A stretch of 64,000 nucleotides of DNA, from NCBI RefSeq assembly GCF_016583825.1, contig NZ_NRRV01000062.1, positions 1 to 64,000 on the forward strand, read 5' to 3'. Each line of letters starts with the position of its first letter. Position 1 is the first letter of the stretch. Positions 54,721 through 63,481 of the stretch are shown one piece after another. The notes under the pieces were generated by a model. That model did not search any database and had not been told where the DNA came from. It saw nothing but the letters and a program-made list of their open reading frames with translations. The position numbers were made by a program, and so were the translations under genes. The stretch is from Thiohalocapsa halophila. GTDB taxonomy: Bacteria > Pseudomonadota > Gammaproteobacteria > Chromatiales > Chromatiaceae.

Positions 54721-56343
54721 ATGACCCTGCTTCACTCCCTGCTCGACGATCCGCTCATCCGCGTGCGCCAGCGCGCCGACGGCGCGCACGGTCAACTCAC
54801 CCTGCCGGAGTTGTTCGTTGCGTTTGCTGCGGATGAGGTGCGGGACTTTCCGGCGCTGCGACCGCACCAGCGCCACCCGTGGCACGCCTTCCTGGTGCAG
54901 CTCGCAGCCATCGCGCTGCATCACCAGGGCGTGGATCAACCCATGGTCAGCGCGGCGCAATGGCGCGACGCGCTGTTAGACCTCACCCCGCAGCAACCGG
55001 ACGGTGCCGCTTGGTGTCTGATCTCGCCCATCGACCAGCCGGCGTTTCTGCAGCCGCCGGTCCCGGAGGGGAGTCTCGCAGGATGGAAATCGGACCAGGC
55101 CACACCGGATGCGATGGACCTATTGGTGACATCCAAGAATCACGAGCTCAAACAGGAGCGAATGGCAGTGGCCGCCCCGGATGATTGGATATTCTCGCTG
55201 GTCAGCTTGCAGACTGCCGGTCCCTATCCGGGGAGCGGCAACCATGGGGTCGCCCGGATGAACGGCGGGTCATCCAGTCGACCGGGCGTTGGCGTCTCGC
55301 CACCAGGTGGGGTCGGCGCCCGCTGGGCACGGGATTTGACGATCGCCCTCGCCAGTAGGGACGCGATTGCGAAGACGCACGGCTACCGGGTCGATGGCGG
55401 TGTCGGACTACTTTGGTTGTTGGCCTGGGATGGCAAATCGGAGCTGTCGCTCGGCAATCTCGATCCACTGTTCATCGAGGTGTGCCGGCGTATTCGGCTG
55501 CGGGAGCAAAACGGCCAGTTGCTCCTACTGCGGACCTCCAGCGAGAAACAGCGCATTGCGAAGGCCGAGACCGGCAAGAAGCATGGCAACACTGGCGACC
55601 TCTGGACCCCCGTCTCCAAGGTGGGCGCCAAGTCGCTCGGCGTCTCGGCAACGGGCTTCAATTACAAACGGATGTGCGAGCTCGCATTCCCGACGGCATG
55701 GCAAGCGCCGCCTGCACAGCAGCTCCAGCCAAGCGATGATCGCGAGGGGCTTCGCCTGGTGGCGCGGGCAATCGCTGGCGGCAACAGCAAGACGGACGGC
55801 TACCACGAGCGCCAAGTCCCGTTGCGTTCCAACATGCGCCGCCTGCTGGTGCGTGGGGACATCGGTCTGCTCGAGCGCGTCGCCTCGGAGCGCGTGGACG
55901 CCGTTGGCCGTATCCATCAGCAGTTGCATTCCGCCCTGGAGGTACTCCTGGACAACGGGAAAGAACGGCCCAGAAAAGATCTGCCCGACTCGCTCAGAAA
56001 CAAGGCTAGAACCTTTGCAAAGGAGTTCGAGCGAGCGGAAGACCTCATCTTCTTCGACGCCCTAAGCGAGGAAATCGAAGCTGCGCCGGAAGCACGAGAG
56101 GCCATTCGACTGCGTTGGCTGCTGGATATGGCCGATCGCGCCCGCCGAGTGCTTGAGCAGGCATTTTCCGCCGGGCCGCGCAGTGCCGAACCGCGCTACA
56201 GAGCTCGGGCCGCCGCCCGGAGCCGCCTCGAGGGCGGTTTGCGCAGCACCAAAATCCTGCCCGCACTTGCCGAACATTACCGCCAAGAACGACTCAGCAA
56301 GGAGAACAACGATGACGGCAACCGAGACCGCGCCGAGCCCTGA
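54721..56343 (+). CDS. casA: Cascade large subunit Cse1 (Cas8e)
   Basis: 540 residues. Cse1 recognises the PAM and helps load Cas3. Family marks are SLLDDPLIRVRQRADGAHGQ at the start, LPELFVAFAADEVRDFPALR, RPHQRHPWHAFLVQLAAIAL, and LISPIDQPAFLQPPVP. A loop with the sequence RMNGGSSSRPGVGVSPPGGV matches the region that contacts DNA. ATG 54721 directly follows a TTG at 54718; the ATG is the better choice. Its last 32 bases overlap casB. Confidence 0.95.
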   Translation: MTLLHSLLDDPLIRVRQRADGAHGQLTLPELFVAFAADEVRDFPALRPHQRHPWHAFLVQLAAIALHHQGVDQPMVSAAQWRDALLDLTPQQPDGAAWCLISPIDQPAFLQPPVPEGSLAGWKSDQATPDAMDLLVTSKNHELKQERMAVAAPDDWIFSLVSLQTAGPYPGSGNHGVARMNGGSSSRPGVGVSPPGGVGARWARDLTIALASRDAIAKTHGYRVDGGVGLLWLLAWDGKSELSLGNLDPLFIEVCRRIRLREQNGQLLLLRTSSEKQRIAKAETGKKHGNTGDLWTPVSKVGAKSLGVSATGFNYKRMCELAFPTAWQAPPAQQLQPSDDREGLRLVARAIAGGNSKTDGYHERQVPLRSNMRRLLVRGDIGLLERVASERVDAVGRIHQQLHSALEVLLDNGKERPRKDLPDSLRNKARTFAKEFERAEDLIFFDALSEEIEAAPEAREAIRLRWLLDMADRARRVLEQAFSAGPRSAEPRYRARAAARSRLEGGLRSTKILPALAEHYRQERLSKENNDDGNRDRAEP

Positions 56344-56926
56344 GCAGGCCAAGCCCGAGCGTGATCGCATCGGGCGGCTGGCGCACATCATCGCGCAAGC
56401 GGCTCGTTTCGAGGGTGACCCTGTAGGCCTCGGGGAAGGCGAACGGGCGGCCATCGCGCGCCTGGACCCAGATGCCGAACTGCGCCCGCAGCAGGTTGCC
56501 GCGCTGACCCGCGCGCTGGTGCAGGCAGACCTGGAGCCCGAGCATTGGCGTCCAGAGACCTGGCGCCGCTGGGCCTTGATTGCCCACGGCATGGCCCTGG
56601 CGGGGCATGACCCAAAGCAGCGGCTTGGCAAACAGTTGTTTCGTGCAGCCGTCAATGAGTCCCGCGTGACCAAGCTGCTGACGGCAAGGGGCGACGCCTT
56701 CCGCCAGCTGCTGCCGCGTGTGCTGCGACTGATGGCATCGCACGAGGACGGCATCAAGCCGAATTGGGATGAACTCGGCAGGCTCATCCTCGCGCAGGAC
56801 CGCAAAGATTCAACCAGCCAAGTAAAGGCGGAGGAGTTGCGTCTTCGCATCGCGTCCGCCTACTACAGCGCCGAACGACAAGACGCCAGGCAATCCGACG
56901 CAACCCCTTCGACGGAGTCAAGGTAA
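56312..56926 (+). CDS. casB: Cascade small subunit Cse2
   Basis: 204 residues, all-helical Cse2, present twice in Cascade where it steadies the displaced strand. Conserved parts are AAIARLDPDAELRPQQVAAL, LIAHGMALAGHDPKQRLGKQ, and NESRVTKLLTARGDAFRQLL with the basic helix. AAGGAG before the ATG at 56312 is a strong ribosome site inside the end of casA, which favours this start over earlier codons in the frame. Its TAA shares a base with the casC ATG. Confidence 0.94.
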   Translation: MTATETAPSPEQAKPERDRIGRLAHIIAQAARFEGDPVGLGEGERAAIARLDPDAELRPQQVAALTRALVQADLEPEHWRPETWRRWALIAHGMALAGHDPKQRLGKQLFRAAVNESRVTKLLTARGDAFRQLLPRVLRLMASHEDGIKPNWDELGRLILAQDRKDSTSQVKAEELRLRIASAYYSAERQDARQSDATPSTESR

Positions 56927-58134
56927 TGACGACAGAGCCCCGCTTCATTCAGATCCACACCCTCCACGGCTACACTGCCGCGCTACTGAACCGCGACGAC
57001 GCTGGTCTCGCTAAGCGACTGCCCTTCGGTGGCGTGATCCGCACGCGCGTCTCGTCCCAGTGTCTGAAGCGGCATTGGCGGGTTACCACCGACAAAGAGT
57101 TCGCGCTCTCGACCCTCAAGGTACCGATGGCGATCCGTTCGCGTGAGACGCTCGGGGAGATTCGCAGGCTGCTTTCGGAAGACGATAGGGTTAGTCCCGA
57201 GCTGGCGCAGATCGCGGTGGAGGCCCTACGCGAGGGTGGTCTGCTCGATAAGGCCGGGAGCAAGCGTCGCGGCGACGAAGCCCTGCACACCGGGCAGGCC
57301 GTACTGCTGGGAACGGCGGAAATCAACTACCTGGTCGAGCGCTGCGCTGCCCTGGCTAAAGAGCATCCCGATGAAGACGGGTTGCGGCAGGCCATCGCGG
57401 AATGGCTCAAGACAGAGAAGAAGTCGAAGAATCTCGCGGCCCTTCAACACGGCAGCGGTCTCGAATCCGCGCTGTTCGGGCGCATGGTGACCTCGGATGT
57501 GCTCACCAGCCGCGATGCATCCGTTTACGTTTCTCACGCGTTCACGGTCCATGAGGCACAGGTCGAGAACGACTACTTCACGGTTGTCGATGACCTCACC
57601 AGCGAGGCGGGCGAACTCGGCTCCGCCGGCATCTTCGACACCGAGCTGGCCTCTGGCCTCTACTACGGCTATGTGGTGGTGGACGTGCGCCAGCTCGTCG
57701 CGAACCTGGAGGGCATCAAGATCGACAATTGCTTCGCCGGGGACACCCCGGCGGAGCGGCGCGAGCTGGCCGCCAAGGTCGTGCGCAACCTGCTGCACCT
57801 GATCGCCACTGTCAGTCCCGGCGCCAAGAAGGGCTCCACGGCCCCCTTCGGTTGGGCGAGTCTCATGGTGGTGGAGGCCGGCGACCTGCAACCGCGCAGC
57901 GCCGCCGATGCTTTCCGCGAAGCCCTCGCTCAGCACGATCCCGCGGCGCCACTGCGCAGCCGCGCTGCAGAGCGCCTGATCGGCGAGCTTAAAGCGCTGG
58001 ACAAGGCCTATGGCACCAAGCTCAGCCGCTGCATCATGTCGCTGGATGACGTGACACTGACCGGCGCCGAAGCGAAGCCGTTGCCGGAGCTCGCCGACTG
58101 GGTGGCGGGTCTGATCAAGCAAGGGCACTGCTGA
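56926..58134 (+). CDS. casC: Cascade backbone subunit Cas7e (Cse4)
   Basis: 402 residues. Six Cas7 copies hold the crRNA spacer. The start FIQIHTLHGYTAALLNRDDA then GLAKRLPFGGVIRTRVSSQC is the family mark, followed by LKRHWR. The middle has ALFGRMVTSDVLTSRDASVY and VSHAFTVHEAQVENDYFTVV DD; SAGIFDTELASGLYYGYVVV and PGAKKGSTAPFGWASLMVVE are further conserved blocks, the latter with the Gly-rich segment. Slightly longer than the E. coli protein. Starts in the casB stop. Confidence 0.96.
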   Translation: MTTEPRFIQIHTLHGYTAALLNRDDAGLAKRLPFGGVIRTRVSSQCLKRHWRVTTDKEFALSTLKVPMAIRSRETLGEIRRLLSEDDRVSPELAQIAVEALREGGLLDKAGSKRRGDEALHTGQAVLLGTAEINYLVERCAALAKEHPDEDGLRQAIAEWLKTEKKSKNLAALQHGSGLESALFGRMVTSDVLTSRDASVYVSHAFTVHEAQVENDYFTVVDDLTSEAGELGSAGIFDTELASGLYYGYVVVDVRQLVANLEGIKIDNCFAGDTPAERRELAAKVVRNLLHLIATVSPGAKKGSTAPFGWASLMVVEAGDLQPRSAADAFREALAQHDPAAPLRSRAAERLIGELKALDKAYGTKLSRCIMSLDDVTLTGAEAKPLPELADWVAGLIKQGHC

Positions 58135-58135
58135 A

Positions 58136-58873
58136 ATGGCCCGCCATCTGCTGCTGCGTCTGTACGCGCCGCTCACGGCCTTCGGCGGCGAGGCCATTGA
58201 CGAGCATGGCGTCACGCGCGAGTTTCCGGCCCTGTCCATGGTGACCGGACTCATCGCCAGCGCACTGGGCTGGGATCGCGGCGAGTGCGAGCGGCACGAT
58301 CGGTTGCAGGCCCGGCTGCGCATGGGGGCGCGGCGCGACCTGGAGCCGCGTCATCTGCGCGATTACCAAACCGCGCAACTGTTCGAGGGCGATCAGGGCT
58401 GGACAACGCGGGGGGTGCCAGAGGGGCGCAAGAAGTCGCCCAGTTACTCGGCGCTGGCGAACGGTCGCAAGGTGTTGACCCAACAACGCTACCGCGACTA
58501 CCACGCCGACCTCCACACGGTGATCGCCCTGCGACTGGAGCCCGCCGACGAAGCGCCGACCCTGGACGAGGTTGCGGCTGCCATCGACCGTCCGGCCCGA
58601 CCGCTGTTTATCGGTCGCAAGCCTTGCCTGCCCGCGGCGCGGCTCATAGCCGGTTGGTGCGAAGCCGCGCACGTCCTCGGTGCACTGCGCCAGGCTCCGC
58701 GTGCCGACAGAGAGGCCGGCCGGGTGCTGATGCAATGGCCCGACGGCGAGGGTGCGCTGCCGGGGGACCGGTTGTTCGATCTCTGCGATGAGCGCAATTG
58801 GATCAGCGGCGTGCACGGCGGTTGGCGACCGGTGCGCGAGGGGAGCATCGGTTTCGGGGAGGGGAAACCATGA
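58136..58873 (+). CDS. casD: Cascade subunit Cas5e
   Basis: 245 residues of the RAMP fold; Cas5e caps the 5' handle of the crRNA. Conserved segments are LLLRLYAPLTAFGGEAIDEH, TREFPALSMVTGLIASALGW, MGARRDLEPRHLRDYQTAQL, TQQRYRDYHADLHTVIALRL and RPLFIGRKPCLPAARL. It begins one base after casC ends and overlaps casE by ATGA. Confidence 0.95.
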   Translation: MARHLLLRLYAPLTAFGGEAIDEHGVTREFPALSMVTGLIASALGWDRGECERHDRLQARLRMGARRDLEPRHLRDYQTAQLFEGDQGWTTRGVPEGRKKSPSYSALANGRKVLTQQRYRDYHADLHTVIALRLEPADEAPTLDEVAAAIDRPARPLFIGRKPCLPAARLIAGWCEAAHVLGALRQAPRADREAGRVLMQWPDGEGALPGDRLFDLCDERNWISGVHGGWRPVREGSIGFGEGKP

Positions 58874-59604
58874 CGATCCACCTAATGCAATGTCAGCCGC
58901 ATCCGCAGGCCTTGGCGCTTTGGGCCACGCGACGCCGGCTGCTGTCGCCCGATGGCGATTACGGCTACGCGCTGCATGCGCTGCTGACCAGTGCCTTCGG
59001 CGCCGATGCGCCGAGGCCGTTTCGTTACCTTGGCCAGCGCCAGGGCCTGCTCGCCTACAGCCGGCTCGACCTCGCCGCCCTCCGGGATCTGGCAGCACTT
59101 GCTGCACCCGACATCGCTGCGGCGCTCGGACTGGACAGCCTGGCGGCGCGCCCGTTTCCCGAGCGCTGGCGCGTCGGGCAGCGTCTTGCATTCGAGGTCC
59201 GAACCCGGCCAGTCGTTCGTGCCAACGACGGTCGAGAGCGCGACGCCTTCCTGCATGCCCTGGGGCCGCAGAGCACGGAGCCTGCCGACGAGCCCGATCC
59301 GTCGGAGCGGCGCGTGCGATCGGAGGTCTATATCAACTGGCTCCGGCAACGTTTCAGCGAGCTTGGTGCCGCCGAGATCGAAGACAGTCGCGTCGATGCG
59401 TTTCAACTGACCCGGCTGCTTGTCAGGCCGCCGAATGCCGCCACCGACAAACGTGGCTCGCGCACAGTGAATGGTCCGGATGCCGTCTTCAAGGGCCACC
59501 TACGGATTTCCGATAGCGACCGGTTTGCCGCGCTAATACAACGCGGCATCGGTCGTCACCGGGCCTTCGGATACGGCATGTTGCTGCTCAAACCGCCATG
59601 CTGA
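58870..59604 (+). CDS. casE: crRNA endoribonuclease Cas6e
   Basis: 244 residues. Cas6e cuts the I-E repeat RNA and stays on the 3' hairpin. Marks are DGDYGYALHALLTSAFGADA with the His of the active site region, PFRYLGQRQGLLAYS, RDAFLHALGP, SEVYINWLRQRFSELGA, and the C-terminal Gly-rich loop IQRGIGRHRAFGYGMLLLKP. ATG 58870 overlaps casD; earlier in-frame codons lie inside casD and are not used. Overlaps cas1 by seven bases. Confidence 0.95.
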   Translation: MTIHLMQCQPHPQALALWATRRRLLSPDGDYGYALHALLTSAFGADAPRPFRYLGQRQGLLAYSRLDLAALRDLAALAAPDIAAALGLDSLAARPFPERWRVGQRLAFEVRTRPVVRANDGRERDAFLHALGPQSTEPADEPDPSERRVRSEVYINWLRQRFSELGAAEIEDSRVDAFQLTRLLVRPPNAATDKRGSRTVNGPDAVFKGHLRISDSDRFAALIQRGIGRHRAFGYGMLLLKPPC

Positions 59605-60488
59605 AGGGGCGGTTGGGGCTCGACACGGCCCGGGTGCCGCACGCCGATCGGCACGGCCTCATCTGGCTGGACCGGGGTGAGCTCTGCGTTGTCAGCGGTT
59701 GCCTGCACTTCGTCGCCGGCAAGGACTCGCTGACCCCTTACGATCTTCAGGTGCCACATCAGGCCGTGTCCATGATCCTGCTCGGACCGGGCAGCAGCGT
59801 CACGCACGATGCGCTGCGCCTGCTTGCCCGTCACGGGACGCTGCTCGCCGCGGTTGGGCAGGACGGCGTGCGCAGCTACACCGCGCCGCCGCTCATGCCC
59901 GATCGCTCCGACATCGCGCGTCGCCAGGCTGAACTATGGGGCAATCCGCGCCGACGCATCAGCGTCGCACGCAAGATGTACGCCTTGCGGCTCGGCGAGG
60001 TGCTCCCGCACCGCAACCTCGACACCTTACGCGGTATCGAAGGTGCGCGGGTCAAGACTACCTATCGACTGATGGCACAGCGCCACGGGATCGAATGGCA
60101 CGGGCGTCGTTACGACCGGCAGAACCCCACGGCAGCCGACATCCCAAACCAGGCGATCAACCATGCGGCGACGGCGGTGCAGGCCGTCGCCGCGATCGCC
60201 GTGCAGTCCCTCGCGGCCATCCCCCAGCTGGGCTTCATCCATGAGGATTCGGGCCAGGCCTTCGTTCTGGACATTGCCGATCTCTACCGCGACAGCCTGA
60301 CGCTCAAGATCGCCTTCACAGCCGCAAAGAAGGCCGAGACCGATAGTCAAACCATCGACCGTCTGGTGCGACGGGAAGCCGGTGCCTTGTTCCGGCGCGA
60401 GAACATCGTCGGCGCCATGATTGAGACCATCAAGCAGGTTCTGCGCATGGAGGAGGCAGATGGCGCTGGCAGTTGTGGTGACGCGTGA
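59598..60488 (+). CDS. cas1: CRISPR integrase Cas1 (type I-E)
   Basis: 296 residues. Cas1 with Cas2 inserts new spacers at the leader end. The beta-domain reads GLIWLDRGELCVVSGCLHFV; the catalytic Glu lies in GIEGARVKTTYRLMAQ, the His in LGFIHEDSGQAFVLDIADLY, and the Asp in the same block, matching E141, H208 and D221 of E. coli. It is not fused to reverse transcriptase. It is the only cas1 in the window and thus may also serve the type III array. Confidence 0.97.
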   Translation: MLKGRLGLDTARVPHADRHGLIWLDRGELCVVSGCLHFVAGKDSLTPYDLQVPHQAVSMILLGPGSSVTHDALRLLARHGTLLAAVGQDGVRSYTAPPLMPDRSDIARRQAELWGNPRRRISVARKMYALRLGEVLPHRNLDTLRGIEGARVKTTYRLMAQRHGIEWHGRRYDRQNPTAADIPNQAINHAATAVQAVAAIAVQSLAAIPQLGFIHEDSGQAFVLDIADLYRDSLTLKIAFTAAKKAETDSQTIDRLVRREAGALFRRENIVGAMIETIKQVLRMEEADGAGSCGDA

Positions 60489-60768
60489 TGTCACTGACCG
60501 TTTTCGAGGGTTTCTCTCTTCGGTGATGCTAGAAATCGCGCCCGCGGTGTATGTCTCGCCCGAGCTCAACGCCGGCGTGCGAACGCGCGTCTGGAACGTG
60601 CTCTCGAAATGGCATGCCGAAGAACCCCGCGGCAGCATCGTCATGATTTGGCGCGATCCGAAGGAAACCGGCGAGCTCGGAATCCGCACTTTGGGCACGC
60701 CCGCTACGAAGTTGGTCGATATCGACGGGCTCTGGCTGGCTGCGAAATCCGCCGCGACCGATCTCTAA
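60460..60768 (+). CDS. cas2: CRISPR adaptation protein Cas2 (type I-E)
   Basis: 102 residues, CasE-type Cas2 with ferredoxin-like fold. The signature is VVVTRDVTDRFRGFLSSVML, then IAPAVYVSPELNAGVRTRVW, GSIVMIWRDPKETGELGIRT and LVDIDGLWLA. It is a structural partner of Cas1. ATG 60460 follows a GGAGG site inside the end of cas1. Its stop is 50 bases before the first repeat of the I-E array. Confidence 0.95.
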   Translation: MALAVVVTRDVTDRFRGFLSSVMLEIAPAVYVSPELNAGVRTRVWNVLSKWHAEEPRGSIVMIWRDPKETGELGIRTLGTPATKLVDIDGLWLAAKSAATDL

Positions 60769-60818
60769 CAATTCGGAATCGTCGTTTTCCCTGCGAGGCC
60801 AGAGTCTTATATGCTAGG
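60769..60818 (+). promoter_or_regulatory. Leader of the type I-E array
   Basis: The 50 bases between the cas2 stop and the first repeat are AT-richer than the surroundings and include TTTTCC and TATATGCT, which could serve as -35/-10 boxes though spacing is not ideal. By position it should be the leader where new spacers enter. Confidence 0.5.
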
Positions 60819-62982
60819 GGTTCCCCCGCGCTCGCGGGGATAGGCCCATTGCGCGACGCAATTGAAGCGACCGCTAGAGGGTTCCCCCGCGCTCGCGGGG
60901 ATAGGCCCTCACTCAAGAAATACCAATCCACCGCCCACGCGGTTCCCCCGCGCTCGCGGGGATAGGCCCCACGAGCGCACGGCGAGAAAGGCGCGCGACC
61001 TGGTTCCCCCGCGCTCGCGGGGATAGGCCCCTGGTGCGCAGTGCGGGCGCCCGGTCCGCGTCGGTTCCCCCGCGCTCGCGGGGATAGGCCCGCAAGCGGG
61101 ATCGGCTCATCACAGATGCCGAGGGTTCCCCCGCGCTCGCGGGGATAGGCCCAAGCTGGATGATTTGGCCCTGCCGATCCTGCGGGTTCCCCCGCGCTCG
61201 CGGGGATAGGCCGCAGCGATTGGCCATGTTGGGGCGCTCGCTCCAGGTTCCCCCGCGCTCGCGGGGATAGGCCCTCGCCGTCAATGAGCATGACGGACGG
61301 CAGCCCGGTTCCCCCGCGCTCGCGGGGATAGGCCTTGCTCCACGCGCTGAATCTGATAGCCCGGATAGGTTCCCCCGCGCTCGCGGGGATAGGCCCGAAA
61401 CGCCAGAACACGCGCGCGGACTAGTCCAGGTTCCCCCGCGCTCGCGGGGATAGGCCCTAGTTGGCCCCGTATATTCTGTACAGCCTTCTGGTTCCCCCGC
61501 GCTCGCGGGGATAGGCCATCAAAACAGCCAACCAGAAGCCCGCTCGCATCGGTTCCCCCGCGCTCGCGGGGATAGGCCCACGCGCCGTAGCCCTCATCAG
61601 GGCAAAAATGCGGTTCCCCCGCGCTCGCGGGGATAGGCCCGACCGCGGACTAAGCGGAGAACATGCGCTTGAGGTTCCCCCGCGCTCGCGGGGATAGGCC
61701 CTGTTCACCATCTTGAATGGCTTCCGCGTATTCGGTTCCCCCGCGCTCGCGGGGATAGGCCCCGGGCTGCAAAAGTGGCGGGTGACATGATGAGGGTTCC
61801 CCCGCGCTCGCGGGGATAGGCCCGCTGCGGGAGCGGGCGTCTTTGTCACGATCAAGGTTCCCCCGCGCTCGCGGGGATAGGCCCCACCGCAGCCGCATGA
61901 CGCACCGCCGGCGTCCGGTTCCCCCGCGCTCGCGGGGATAGGCCCCACTATCAGCCCGACGACATGCGCTGGTACAAGGTTCCCCCGCGCTCGCGGGGAT
62001 AGGCCCATCGCCGGGCAGATCATCGCCACCGGCCGCCTGGTTCCCCCGCGCTCGCGGGGATAGGCCCTTGGCCAAGGTGGACGTGCTTGCGGACATCAAG
62101 GTTCCCCCGCGCTCGCGGGGATAGGCCCTCGCCCTGCATCCGGCCCACGAGGTTCTCCAGGGTTCCCCCGCGCTCGCGGGGATAGGCCCCGCGTGCCCCA
62201 GGGCGAGAGCACTGCGCCGGAGGTTCCCCCGCGCTCGCGGGGATAGGCCCGTGCTGGTGCTCGGCCCGAAGGTCATCTTGACGGTTCCCCCGCGCTCGCG
62301 GGGATAGGCCCTCGTCGGTCACCGGAATGCGCCAGCTGTCGTTGGTTCCCCCGCGCTCGCGGGGATAGGCCCCTGATTCGTACCAAGCTGCGCACGCTTC
62401 CCGAGGTTCCCCCGCGCTCGCGGGGATAGGCCCCTGGCGCGGATGGTGAGCGGTCCGATTGGGGTGGTTCCCCCGCGCTCGCGGGGATAGGCCCTTCACG
62501 TACTGAACCCCAGTCTTTTTCGACGTGGTTCCCCCGCGCTCGCGGGGATAGGCCCCCCTCAGCCGCGTGCGGCTCATGCTGTTGCGAGGTTCCCCCGCGC
62601 TCGCGGGGATAGGCCCTGCTCGGCCCGGTATACGAACCGCAGCCCGGAGGTTCCCCCGCGCTCGCGGGGATAGGCCCGTAGACCGCCTTTACGCCGCCCT
62701 GCAAGCCGCGGTTCCCCCGCGCTCGCGGGGATAGGCCCTTCGGGTCAGCCTTGCCACGCTCGATCAAGCAGGTTCCCCCGCGCTCGCGGGGATAGGCCCT
62801 TTCTTGGCGTTCTGGCTTTTGGTCGAGGTGAGGTTCCCCCGCGCTCGCGGGGATAGGCCCTACTGGACCTTGCGGCCCGACGCCTCAGCTCTGGTTCCCC
62901 CGCGCTCGCGGGGATAGGCCCCAGATGCTGGCGCACCTGCAAGGGGATGCCACGGTTCCCCCGCGCTCGCGGGGATAGGCCT
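60819..62982 (+). CRISPR. Type I-E CRISPR array, 36 repeats and 35 spacers
   Basis: The 28-29 bp repeat starts GGTTCCCCCGCGCTCGCGGG and ends GATAGGCC plus one variable base. CCCCGCG and CGCGGGG form the hairpin read by Cas6e. The period is exactly 61 from 60819 to the last start at 62954, so all spacers are 32 bases if the repeat is 29. The 29th base is C in 32 repeats; it is G in repeat 7, T in repeats 9 and 36, and A in repeat 12. Repeats are otherwise identical from end to end, which indicates a live, recently used array. It follows cas2 directly and is transcribed rightward. Confidence 0.98.
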
Positions 62983-63037
62983 ATCGGAAGGCAATCGAAC
63001 ATACAATTCCGCCAACAGCTCGCGGTAACCTCCACTC

Positions 63038-63376
63038 ATGACCGACCCCCTCTGCACCAAACTCGACCCCGCGCGCTTCCCGAACATGAGCGAGCAGTTG
63101 GCGACCATCATCGGGTTCGTCCTCGGCGAGGCCCTCACCGAGCCCGCAATCGCCGAACTGCACCTGACGCCTGACGGCGGCGTCCTGGCGGTGCCGGTCA
63201 CCGCCGCCGGCGAGCGTGGTCAGGCGGCCTTCATCGGCCCGGCTGCGGATCTCCAGGCGAATCTCTCGCGGTTCGTCATGGCGGCCGGGTTAGATGCCGA
63301 CGAGTGGGCTGAATGTGTGCGGGTGGTGCGTGAGCACAGCCGGCTCGACCTATCCGCTGTCGAGCGGGTCAGGTGA
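63038..63376 (+). CDS. 112-residue unknown protein
   Basis: The ATG at 63038 begins MTDPLCTKLDPARFPNMSEQ, followed by LATIIGFVLGEALTEPAIAE and the strand pair LHLTPDGGVLAVPVTAAGER. The codon pattern is typical of the genome, so it is likely real. It is 55 bp past the last I-E repeat. No family recognised; it may be unrelated to the CRISPR system. Confidence 0.6.
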   Translation: MTDPLCTKLDPARFPNMSEQLATIIGFVLGEALTEPAIAELHLTPDGGVLAVPVTAAGERGQAAFIGPAADLQANLSRFVMAAGLDADEWAECVRVVREHSRLDLSAVERVR

Positions 63377-63481
63377 CTTCACGTCGATCGCGGTTCTTGT
63401 TTATCTATAGCAGGTTTTCGGCTGCTCTGAATGACTGATTCAATGAACGGGCTTGGGATTGACGGGAGTTGGAGCCGCCAT

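Noticed and set aside
60704-63035. Chains of open frames on the minus strand across the I-E array
   Set aside because: They translate the repeat itself (recurring PIPASAGEP, AYPRERGGT and GLSPRARGN), a well-known artefact of arrays with a 61-bp period.
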